From contig VXRI01000353.1 in the NCBI GenBank assembly GCA_009838595.1, forward strand, positions 1 through 5,305: a DNA stretch of 5,305 nucleotides. The letters are read 5' to 3'. Below, piece after piece: positions 1-5,305 of this stretch. The position numbers were made by a program, and so were the translations under genes. Numbering within the stretch: the first letter of the stretch is position 1; the number at the start of each line of letters is the position of its first letter. A model generated the notes under the pieces. It did not search any database. It saw only the letters and a program-made list of their open reading frames with translations, and was not told the origin of the DNA. Source of the DNA: Chloroflexota bacterium. GTDB taxonomy: Bacteria > Chloroflexota > Dehalococcoidia > Lucifugimonadales > JADFKI01.

Positions 1-267
1 GTTATGCGCTACGAGCTGCTGCGTCTGTGGGAGCGGCAGAGACAGACCGTGTTGTTCGTCACGCACAGCATACCGGAAGCGGTCGTGCTGTCCGACAGAG
101 TAGTTGTGCTGTCCGCCCGCCCCGGCGAAATCGTCGGCGACATCGCCATCGACCTACCGCGACCGCGCCGCCAAGATGTGGAGCGCTCCGAGCGCTTCTT
201 AGATTATACATACAGGGTAAAGAATGCGCTTTCTAGTGGAGTCTCCGCTGCGACGCCGGCAGTCTGA
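1..267 (+). CDS. ABC transporter ATP-binding protein, NitT/TauT/SsuB class (C-terminal part)
   Basis: This is the end of a cytoplasmic ATPase that powers a NitT/TauT-class importer. The reading frame is open from the first base, so the Walker A, Q-loop, signature, Walker B and D-loop regions lie upstream of the window. What remains starts in the helix before the H-loop. The segment TVLFVTHSIPEAVVLSDRVV contains the H-loop histidine (codon at 64-66) that contacts the ATP gamma-phosphate. It is followed by the VVLSARPGEIV strand and turn typical of SsuB, TauB and NrtD proteins. The 'HSIPEA' sequence, where other ABC classes often have 'HDxxEA', is common in this class. The tail is basic and ends at TGA 265-267. 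The permease gene begins inside this gene (44-bp overlap), which implies translational coupling and a shared complex. The substrate cannot be told from the ATPase. Confidence 0.93.
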   Translation, partial: VMRYELLRLWERQRQTVLFVTHSIPEAVVLSDRVVVLSARPGEIVGDIAIDLPRPRRQDVERSERFLDYTYRVKNALSSGVSAATPAV

Positions 268-1096
268 TGGCACGGGCGATAACGCCGCATCAGACCGTTC
301 GTCGATCTGGCGACGACATCGTATTGCATTTCCATTCAGCACGCTAGGTTACATCCTGCCACCCGCGTTCGCCATCGCGGTCACAGTGGCGATATGGGAG
401 GCCTGGGTTCGCGCCGCCGGGATCCCTGTTTACATCGTCCCTGCGCCGTCGGTAGTCATCGCACGGCTGTGGGGCGACTTCGGTTTCTTCGCACTGCACG
501 GAAGCATTACGCTTGCGGAGGCGCTGGCAGGCTTCGCACTCGGCGCTGCGGTGGCGTTCACCGGCGCGACGCTCATGGCGCACTCGCGCTTCTTGGAGCG
601 CACGCTACTGCCCATCGCCATCCTCGTCAAGGTTACGCCGATAGTCGCAGTCGCGCCGTTGTTCGTCATCTGGTTCGGCTTCGGCTCGCTGCCCAAGGTG
701 CTCATCGCCAGCCTGATAACCTTCTTCCCCGTGCTGGTGAACGCGATGGTCGGCTTGCGCGCGGTCAACCCGGGCGCGCTGGACTTCTTCCACTCGCTGC
801 ACGCTTCCCGCGCGGAGACATACTTCAAGTTACGCCTGCCAAGTTCGCTGCCGTACTTGTTTGCAGCATTCCGCATATCCATACCGTTGTCGGTCATCGG
901 CGCGGTAGTCGGCGAGTGGTTCAGTGGAGACAGAGGACTAGGCAGCGTCATCATTGTGGCGCACAACAACCTAGACATGCCCACGCTATTCTCAGCGATT
1001 CTAGTGCTTGCGTTTCTCGGTATCACGCTGACAATCATCACGGCGTACATCGAGCGCAAAATGCTCTTCTGGCACGACTCTACTATGGCGTTTTGA
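224..1096 (+). CDS. ABC transporter permease, NitT/TauT class (SsuC/TauC/ThiX-like)
   Basis: This is an inner-membrane permease of the binding-protein-dependent transport family, 290 aa and slightly long for the class (about 250-270). The extra length is a basic, polar N-terminal stretch of about 40 residues before the first membrane segment (around 41-64). Further hydrophobic segments lie near 95-118, 129-150, 157-178, 217-232 and 255-275. The cytoplasmic EAA loop that docks on the ATPase is at about 191-212, with core ASRAETYFKLRLPSSLP. The glycine usual in 'GASR' is His193 here, as I recall in some ThiX-like relatives. The start at 224 has AGGG 6 nt upstream. The only other in-frame start codon nearby is GTG at 236, so the overlap with the ATPase gene is real with either choice. 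A single permease gene fits a homodimeric channel. Sulfonate, nitrate, pyrimidine-precursor or similar substrates are possible; I cannot choose between them. Confidence 0.93.
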   Translation: MRFLVESPLRRRQSDGTGDNAASDRSSIWRRHRIAFPFSTLGYILPPAFAIAVTVAIWEAWVRAAGIPVYIVPAPSVVIARLWGDFGFFALHGSITLAEALAGFALGAAVAFTGATLMAHSRFLERTLLPIAILVKVTPIVAVAPLFVIWFGFGSLPKVLIASLITFFPVLVNAMVGLRAVNPGALDFFHSLHASRAETYFKLRLPSSLPYLFAAFRISIPLSVIGAVVGEWFSGDRGLGSVIIVAHNNLDMPTLFSAILVLAFLGITLTIITAYIERKMLFWHDSTMAF

Positions 1097-1128
1097 CACA
1101 CGGGGCCATTATTTTCCACGAGATTTCG

Positions 1129-1144
1129 ACGGAAGACCTTCCGT
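1129..1144 (+). other. short hairpin after the permease gene
   Basis: The arms ACGGAA (1129-1134) and TTCCGT (1139-1144) are perfect complements around a 4-base loop, 32 bp after the permease stop codon. No T-run follows, so it is not a standard intrinsic terminator. It could protect the 3' end of the transporter mRNA, or it could be chance. A 6-bp stem is weak evidence. Confidence 0.25.
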
Positions 1145-1440
1145 ACAAGTTCCCGCTCCGGATTAGCGATAACATCCTAATTTTCACATTCTCTCTTATA
1201 GTGGGATGGGTTGCATCGGCTTCCATCGCTATTACAATTGCTGCGAACAAGGCGGGACATATCCCGGCGAGCCATCGTTTGCCCCAACTGTCTGCGCGCC
1301 ATCAAGCCGTCGCCCGTCGAAGCCCGAAGCGGTCGGTATTGAGCAGCAGCGCCGGCTGTGATTACTTGCGCTTTCATGCCTAACCTGATTTACTAACTGC
1401 TGACCGTTGCAAGCGGATTACAACTATCGGGTGCGAATAC

Positions 1441-1455
1441 GGGATAGTATATCCC
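1441..1455. promoter_or_regulatory. perfect 15-bp palindrome, candidate operator
   Basis: GGGATA (1441-1446) and TATCCC (1450-1455) form a perfect inverted repeat with a 3-bp centre (GTA). It ends 53 bp before the ATG of the Liv-type binding protein, a typical place for an operator of a dimeric repressor or activator. The AT-rich centre also contains poor matches to a -10 element, but I find no partner -35 at the right distance. The symmetry is seen directly; the regulatory role is inferred from position. Confidence 0.35.
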
Positions 1456-1508
1456 ACCACGAATCGCCAAGCGTATCAGCGCTGGGTATCACTAAGAAGA
1501 GCAGATAA

Positions 1509-2681
1509 ATGTTGGCATCGGCTTTCAAGAGCATCATTGCTCTGGGATGTTTGGCTGCGGCGCTCCTGGCGTGCGGCGCTCAAGATGCATCGCAGGACAA
1601 GCCTTATAGGATAGGAGTTATGGAGTCGCTGACCGGACCCGGCGAAACTTACGGCACTATGGCAAGTCAGGTCAAGCAGATGGCGCTCGACGAGATTAAC
1701 GCAGCAGGCGGGATAGACGGGCGTATGCTGGAGTCCGTCATCGAAGACTCGCAGTGCAGCGCACAGGGGGCTATCGCCGCATACAAGAAGCTTACCGATG
1801 TGGACGGCATCAAGATTATCCTGGGGACATCGTGTAGCGGCGCCATGCTCGGCGCTGCGCCACTGGCAGAAGCGGATGGAACCATCCTCTTCTCCGGGCT
1901 TGCGAGCAATCCGGATATCGCCAACGCCGGCGACTACATTTTCCGCACGCAGATTAGCGATGTGCAGACTGGCATCGACACAGGAAATACCCTGTGGGCG
2001 GACGGCATCCGTACGCTGGCGACTATCACCGAGTCCACTGACTACGCAGAGGGAATCAGACGCACATCGGTCGAGCAATTCGAAAAGCGCGGCGGAATGG
2101 TCGTCGCCGAAGAGCGATATTCGTCCGATATAATAGATTTTCGCACACAGCTCGAGAAGATATTCGCAGCGAACCCTGATGCGGTTCACATTGCGCCCCA
2201 ATCCGAGTTCTCGGCTGGCACCATCATCAAGCAGGCGCGCGAACTTGGCTACGATGGTCCAATATACGCAGATACCGTAACCGTGGGCGCAACATCTATG
2301 GAGATAGCCGGCGACGCTGCGACCGGCTTGAAGGCAATCACCGCCGACCTTGACCCTGCCAATGGCAAGGGGCAAGAAGTTCTAGCCAACTTCCGCGAGC
2401 GCTACGGATATATCGTCTTCCCATGGCATATGGGGTCCGCATACGACGATGTCTATATCGCCGCCGCTTGCCTGAAGCAGACGCAAGACGACCAAGATGC
2501 GGACGGCTTCCGCGACTGCATGTACGACATCACTTGGAGCGGCGCTATTGGCGACAACTACAGCTTCGACGAACAAGGCGAAGTGGTGGGCTTGTCGCGC
2601 GTGGTTGTGGAGGTGCTGCCCACATCGGAGCGCACTGAAGACAAGATATACAAGGTTCTGGGACCTGCCCCAGGTGAGTAG
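1509..2681 (+). CDS. Branched-chain amino acid type (LivJ/LivK-like) ABC substrate-binding lipoprotein
   Basis: This is an extracytoplasmic type I periplasmic-binding protein, 390 aa, the usual length for the family. The N-terminus has Lys7, a hydrophobic core and the lipobox LLAC, so Cys22 would be lipidated after cleavage. The mature protein shows the family landmarks in order: IGVMESLTGPGETYG (35-49), the helix ALDEINAAGGIDGR (59-72), VIEDSQC (77-83), the ligand-site region LGTSCSG (105-111), ILFSGLASNPDI (126-137) and YIFRT (143-147). The C-terminus has the SFDEQGEVVG turn typical of Liv-type proteins. Cys83 and Cys109 have nearly the spacing of the disulfide known in E. coli LIV-binding protein. 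Cys321 and Cys337 may form a second one. The ATG at 1509 has a purine-rich AGAAGAG 7 nt upstream. The ligand may be an amino acid, amide or other small organic. The matching LivHMGF genes are absent, and the neighbours are of another transporter class. Confidence 0.9.
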   Translation: MLASAFKSIIALGCLAAALLACGAQDASQDKPYRIGVMESLTGPGETYGTMASQVKQMALDEINAAGGIDGRMLESVIEDSQCSAQGAIAAYKKLTDVDGIKIILGTSCSGAMLGAAPLAEADGTILFSGLASNPDIANAGDYIFRTQISDVQTGIDTGNTLWADGIRTLATITESTDYAEGIRRTSVEQFEKRGGMVVAEERYSSDIIDFRTQLEKIFAANPDAVHIAPQSEFSAGTIIKQARELGYDGPIYADTVTVGATSMEIAGDAATGLKAITADLDPANGKGQEVLANFRERYGYIVFPWHMGSAYDDVYIAAACLKQTQDDQDADGFRDCMYDITWSGAIGDNYSFDEQGEVVGLSRVVVEVLPTSERTEDKIYKVLGPAPGE

Positions 2682-2689
2682 TTCCCAGA
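2657..2689 (+). other. nested inverted repeats over the stop codon of the Liv-type binding protein
   Basis: TCTGGGA (2657-2663) pairs with TCCCAGA (2683-2689) across the TAG stop at 2679-2681. Inside lies a tighter hairpin, CCTG (2664-2667) with CAGG (2671-2674) around CCC. No T-run follows, so it does not look like a terminator. A processing or stability element that adjusts expression between the two binding-protein genes is possible, but the outer loop of 19 nt makes this weak. Confidence 0.22.
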
Positions 2690-2746
2690 GCATAGCTGCA
2701 GGTAATTTGCGCCAAGTAGATAGCCATAAAAGAACGGAACTACACC

Positions 2747-3748
2747 TTGCGAAACATCCTAATAGTCACATTAGCCACACTGCTCACCATAGCCGCGCTC
2801 GCTTGCTCGCAGCCCGAACCGGAAAGCGTCGTGTTTATGGCAGGCTATAAGCCGCAAGCGAACCTGCCCTTCGCCGCCGCTTACATCGCGCAGGAGAAGG
2901 GCTACTTCGCCGAGCAAGGGCTTAATGTGGAAATCCGCCATGCGTCCAGCGGCGAGCATCTGCAACTGCTGATGTCGGGCGATGTCGATTTCACCACGGC
3001 GGACGCGCCTTCCGTGCTCAAGCGCAAGTCCGACCCCGGTCTGCCGATTGTCGCGTTCGCGCTCTTCGGACAGCGCGGGCAGCAGGGCTTTCTCGCGTTG
3101 AAAGACAGCGGCATCGCATCTCCTACCGACTGGGAAGGCAGGACATTCGGCTACAAGGTGTCCATCCCGCCCGCCTATCTCGCCATCGTGGAGGCGGAAC
3201 AAGTTGACCGCAGCGCCGTGCAGGAAGTGCGCGTCGGCTTTGATCCGCGCGTGCTTACCGAAGGGCAGGTCGACGTGCTCGCTGTGTTTAAGTCCAATGA
3301 GCCGGACACCGTCAGGCGTATGGGCTTCGATGTAACGCTGTGGGATCCGGCAGACTATGGTGTACCCACGCTTGGCTTGACATACATCACGCGCGAGGAA
3401 TTGGCGAACGCCGATTCGGACAAGGTCGAACGCTTCCTGAAGGCGACGATGCGGGCGCTCGAATTCGCGCGCGACAACCGCGAAGAGACGGTCGAAATCG
3501 TGCTGAAGTACGCGCCCGAAGAGAATACGGAGCACCAGCGATACATGCTCGACACCGAGCTCGCGGACGCCGTAAGTCCGCTGACGGATGCGCGCGGCTT
3601 GGGGCAGATGTCACCGGAACAGTGGCAGGCGCTCTACGACCACCTGACCGCCCACGAAGCGCTGCCCAAGCCATTTGACTACAATACCGCCTTCAGCACC
3701 GTCTTCTTAGACGCCATCTACGACGACGGCAATTTGCAGTGGCCATAG
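2747..3748 (+). CDS. NMT1/THI5-like ABC substrate-binding lipoprotein (NitT/TauT class)
   Basis: This is an extracytoplasmic type II binding protein of the NMT1/THI5 (SsuA/TauA/ThiY) superfamily, 333 aa. It is the expected partner of the upstream permease and ATPase. The start is TTG: an in-frame TAG lies at 2717-2719, no ATG or GTG start follows it before 2747, and the next in-frame ATG (2837, residue 31) would remove the signal peptide. GGAA (2736-2739) sits 7 nt upstream as a weak ribosome binding site. Residues 4-19 are a hydrophobic signal core ending in ALAC, so Cys20 is the likely lipidated residue. Family landmarks are AYIAQEKGYFAEQGLNVEI (45-63), LLMSGDVDFTTADAPS (74-89) and the domain-closing WEGRTFGYK (129-137). 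Later, VGFDPRVLTEGQVDVLAVF matches the region where these proteins contact ligand. Pyrimidine precursors, sulfonates or other small organics are possible ligands. Confidence 0.92.
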   Translation: MRNILIVTLATLLTIAALACSQPEPESVVFMAGYKPQANLPFAAAYIAQEKGYFAEQGLNVEIRHASSGEHLQLLMSGDVDFTTADAPSVLKRKSDPGLPIVAFALFGQRGQQGFLALKDSGIASPTDWEGRTFGYKVSIPPAYLAIVEAEQVDRSAVQEVRVGFDPRVLTEGQVDVLAVFKSNEPDTVRRMGFDVTLWDPADYGVPTLGLTYITREELANADSDKVERFLKATMRALEFARDNREETVEIVLKYAPEENTEHQRYMLDTELADAVSPLTDARGLGQMSPEQWQALYDHLTAHEALPKPFDYNTAFSTVFLDAIYDDGNLQWP

Positions 3749-3903
3749 CGCCGGTTACGGCATCGATTCTGCCATCTTTGCCCCAATCTTAACTATCCTA
3801 AGCATCCCGCCATCCTGTTAATTCGGCGCATTGCCATTCCGAAGCTATTCTGAAATCGTCCTAATTGCCGCGGCTTGACCGCACTAAATCGCACACTGCG
3901 CCC

Positions 3904-5094
3904 ATGTCCGCACTTCGCAATATCCTGATAATGCAGTCCGGAGGCTGCACGCCCGTGCTCAACCGCAGTTTGTATGGCATCGTGCGGGAGGCGTTGTCGC
4001 ACTCCGGAGATTTCTGCGAGATGTACGGCGCGCGCTACGGCATGGAAGGCATGCTCGCCGGCGATCTTATAGACCTGCGCCGCACACCTGCGGACGAATG
4101 GAAGCGCATCTCGGATACGCCGGGCGCAGTTCTTGGCTCGACTCGCCGCAAAATGCGCGCTGACGATGTGCAGCCCATCCTCGACACGCTGCGAAGGCAC
4201 GACATCGGCTGCTGGTTCATCGTAGGCGGCAATGACTCCGCCGCTACGGGACATGCCGTAGGGCAAGCGGCGGAATCCGCAGGCATGGACATTGCCGTCA
4301 TCAACATCCCCAAGACGATAGACAATGACCTCGTGCTGACAGACCACAGCCCAGGCTACGGCAGCGCGGCGCGGTTCGTAGCGCTCGCCACGATGGGCGC
4401 AGGACGAGACGCCGAGTCGATGGGAATAGCATCGCCGATAACCGTCATCGAAGTGATGGGCAGGGACGCCGGCTGGCTCGCCGCAGCGTCCGCATTTGCC
4501 AAGCGCGACGACCGGGACGCGCCGCACTTCATCGGCTTGCCGGAAGTCTCATGGGACGAAACGAGCTTCCTAGATTGCATGGAAGACGCCTACCGCAAGC
4601 ACGGACTAGCCGTCGCCGTAGTTGCCGAGAACATCCGCACACCGGACGGGCACCCAGTAGGCGAACAGGGCGAGCCGTACTACACCGACGATTTCGGGCA
4701 TCCATACTACGAAGGGCCGGCAAAGCATCTCGCCGCGCTGGTGAGCGCGCGGCTTGGCGTCCGAGCGCGCCACGAAAAGCCGGGCACAATACAGCGGTCA
4801 ATGATGGCATGCATATCGCACACGGACGCGCAGGAAGCTGAGCAGGTCGGCCGCGCCGCAGTCCGGCATGCACTCGCCGGCGGCCGAGACATCATCATAA
4901 CGCTAGAACGCGCGCGCGGCGACTACGCCTGCACCATCGGCACCGCGCCGCTAAACGAAGTCGGCGGCAAAGTCAAAACAATGCCACCCGAATACATCGC
5001 CCCTGACAGCAACTTCGTAACGCCCGCCTTCTTGGACTACGCACGCCCGCTGCTTGGCGATGCGCTGCCGGTGTATGGCAGGTTGAATCCTTGA
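3904..5094 (+). CDS. pfp: Pyrophosphate-dependent 6-phosphofructokinase
   Basis: This cytoplasmic enzyme phosphorylates fructose 6-phosphate to fructose 1,6-bisphosphate, reversibly, probably with PPi as donor. It has 396 aa from ATG 3904. Motifs in order: QSGG (11-14) in the phosphate-binding loop, LGSTR (77-81), GGNDS (108-112), PKTIDND (136-142), GYGSAAR (151-157), EVMGRDAGWLA (183-193), ENIR (242-245) and PGTIQRS (293-299). Asp111, where E. coli ATP-PFK has Gly104, and Lys137, in place of Gly124, are the accepted marks of PPi-dependent forms. Asp140 matches the catalytic Asp127. Asn110 replaces the Mg-binding Asp103, as in other GGNDS-type members. Thr295 stands where E. coli has His249. 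I chose ATG 3904 because the phosphate loop then begins at the usual distance. TTG 3865 would add 13 residues without a family match. Neither start has a clear ribosome binding site. The gene is probably its own transcription unit. Confidence 0.93.
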   Translation: MSALRNILIMQSGGCTPVLNRSLYGIVREALSHSGDFCEMYGARYGMEGMLAGDLIDLRRTPADEWKRISDTPGAVLGSTRRKMRADDVQPILDTLRRHDIGCWFIVGGNDSAATGHAVGQAAESAGMDIAVINIPKTIDNDLVLTDHSPGYGSAARFVALATMGAGRDAESMGIASPITVIEVMGRDAGWLAAASAFAKRDDRDAPHFIGLPEVSWDETSFLDCMEDAYRKHGLAVAVVAENIRTPDGHPVGEQGEPYYTDDFGHPYYEGPAKHLAALVSARLGVRARHEKPGTIQRSMMACISHTDAQEAEQVGRAAVRHALAGGRDIIITLERARGDYACTIGTAPLNEVGGKVKTMPPEYIAPDSNFVTPAFLDYARPLLGDALPVYGRLNP

Positions 5095-5118
5095 TGCTTC
5101 TTGTTTTTGTGTTACACT
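5091..5118 (+). promoter_or_regulatory. candidate sigma-70-type promoter for the downstream small gene
   Basis: TTGATG (5091-5096) and TACACT (5113-5118) each match 4 of 6 consensus bases, with a 16-bp spacer. A TGT triplet (5110-5112) directly before the -10 gives it an extended -10 form. The -35 overlaps the end of the phosphofructokinase gene. Transcription would start near 5125, giving a leader of about 36 nt. The sequence matches are direct; use as a promoter is inferred. Confidence 0.45.
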
Positions 5119-5127
5119 TAGGTTGCC

Positions 5128-5157
5128 TGCACCTCTATGCAAGAAACTAGAGGAGCA
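5128..5157 (+). promoter_or_regulatory. leader hairpin covering the ribosome binding site
   Basis: CCTCTA (5132-5137) pairs perfectly with TAGAGG (5148-5153) around a 10-nt loop. After one A/A mismatch the stem continues, TGC (5128-5130) with GCA (5155-5157). The ribosome binding site GAGGAG (5150-5155), 5 nt before ATG 5161, lies in the 3' arm. If transcription starts near 5125, the leader is almost entirely this hairpin. It could hold translation down until melted by heat or opened by a factor. The pairing is seen; the function is inferred. Confidence 0.4.
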
Positions 5158-5160
5158 CAT

Positions 5161-5305
5161 ATGCACAAAGCCAAGGAGCTTTACTATGTCGAAGTTGGCA
5201 GTATCAGCAATAAGCGTTCTAAATCAAAGAATAGAGAGCGTTCATGTACGGAAAAGATTAGATACAAGACGAAAATTGAAGCGGCGCGAGCCGCCAGAGC
5301 CTACA
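5161..5305 (+). CDS. Small basic protein, N-terminal part (possible Cys/His zinc-binding small protein)
   Basis: A reading frame opens at ATG 5161 with a strong ribosome binding site (GAGGAG, 5-nt spacing) and stays open for 48 codons to the end of the window. The protein is rich in Lys and Arg, has no membrane segment, and ends in an Ala/Arg helix. The segment CTEKIRYKTKIEAARAARAY (29-48) fits the first half of a widespread type of short bacterial protein. In these, a 'C..K..Y.T..EA..AA' stretch is followed by 'Y.C..C..WH.T', probably one zinc site. The second half would lie beyond the window, so this assignment is from memory and unproven. The stretch 5161-5280 has 45 G+C in 120 (38%), far below the phosphofructokinase gene, which hints at separate origin or relaxed selection. 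No partner function is visible. Confidence 0.6.
   Translation, partial: MHKAKELYYVEVGSISNKRSKSKNRERSCTEKIRYKTKIEAARAARAY

Larger units (their letters stand above)
1097..1508 (+). other. 412-bp gap without a convincing gene
   Basis: No reading frame here looks like a recognisable protein. The GC content, counted by hand, is uneven: 25/60 at 1141-1200, then 40/60 at 1261-1320 and 36/60 at 1321-1380, then 27/60 at 1381-1440. The GC-rich centre has a gene-like composition and may be the remnant of a lost gene, but no frame could be matched to a family. The forward frame ending at TAA 1381-1383 has one hydrophobic stretch (ILIFTFSLIVGWVASA), followed by low-quality basic sequence. The gap also holds a small hairpin (1129-1144), a TATAGT hexamer (1197-1202) without a good -35 partner, a perfect palindrome (1441-1455), and an 8-bp palindrome CAGCGCTG (1477-1484) between two GTATCA repeats (1473-1478, 1486-1491). 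It probably contains the promoter for the following binding-protein genes. Confidence 0.6.

Noticed and set aside
1177..1377. Minus-strand 66-codon frame in the gap, starting MKAQVITAG
   Set aside because: The first residues recall zinc-type alcohol dehydrogenases, but the rest is Arg-rich and matches nothing I know. There is no good ribosome binding site.
394..1383. Long plus-strand frame of 329 codons over the permease and the gap
   Set aside because: It is the alternate frame of a clear permease gene, rich in Arg and His with no domain sense. Only its end lies in the gap, and that part has no recognisable homology.
2771..3535. Minus-strand frame of 254 codons
   Set aside because: It is antisense to the NMT1-type binding protein, whose frame is clearly the coding one. 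The product is Arg/His-rich without motifs.
3750..3851. Small inverted repeats (GCCG/CGGC at 3750-3761, TTCGG/CCGAA at 3822-3843) and TATTCT (3846-3851) before the phosphofructokinase
   Set aside because: The stems are 4-5 bp without a T-run, and TATTCT has no -35 at a suitable distance. I cannot call a terminator or promoter.
3793..4527. Minus-strand frame of 244 codons
   Set aside because: It is mostly antisense to the phosphofructokinase and arises from the GC-rich codon pattern. It has no domain signature.
5065..5113. Possible terminator: CTGCC/GGCAG hairpin (5065-5081) and the T-rich stretch near 5100-5113
   Set aside because: The 5-bp stem lies inside the coding region and is separated from the T-rich stretch by about 20 nt, so the parts do not form an intrinsic terminator.

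Overview
The window carries a block of plus-strand genes for solute uptake, followed by a glycolytic enzyme and the start of a small basic protein. The genes are mostly GC-rich. Both binding proteins have lipoprotein signal peptides, and the sugar kinase is of the pyrophosphate-dependent type. This fits a free-living bacterium that scavenges organic solutes. The protein style suggests a Chloroflexota-like (SAR202 or Dehalococcoidia) metagenomic genome, but that is a weak inference from memory, because the window holds no marker gene.

Layout. Positions 1-267 hold the C-terminal end of an ABC ATPase of the nitrate/taurine/sulfonate (NitT/TauT) class. It overlaps by 44 bp the gene for its membrane permease (224-1096). 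A gap of 412 bp without a convincing gene follows (1097-1508). It contains a short hairpin just after the permease and a perfect 15-bp palindrome about 50 bp before the next gene. Two lipoprotein solute-binding proteins come next: a Leu/Ile/Val (LivJ/LivK) type protein (1509-2681) and, 65 bp later, an NMT1/THI5-type protein that starts with TTG (2747-3748). A 155-bp spacer (3749-3903), in which I see no clear promoter or terminator, leads to a pyrophosphate-dependent phosphofructokinase (3904-5094). At the end, a candidate promoter and a hairpin covering the ribosome binding site precede a small Lys/Arg-rich gene that runs off the window (from 5161).

How the genes work together. The ATPase, the permease and the NMT1-type binding protein are the three expected parts of one NitT/TauT-class importer. 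A homodimer of the single permease would form the channel. The substrate cannot be read from the sequence; pyrimidine/thiamine precursors, sulfonates, nitriles or similar small organics are all possible. The Liv-type binding protein belongs to a different ABC class (HAAT) whose permeases and ATPases are not in this window, so its place between the permease and the NMT1 protein is odd. The phosphofructokinase is probably a separate transcription unit for reversible, PPi-linked glycolysis.

I found no RNA gene, CRISPR array, insertion sequence or clear new system. The most useful observations are the mixed-class binding-protein pair, the leader hairpin that covers the ribosome binding site at 5128-5157, and the compositionally mixed gap at 1097-1508.
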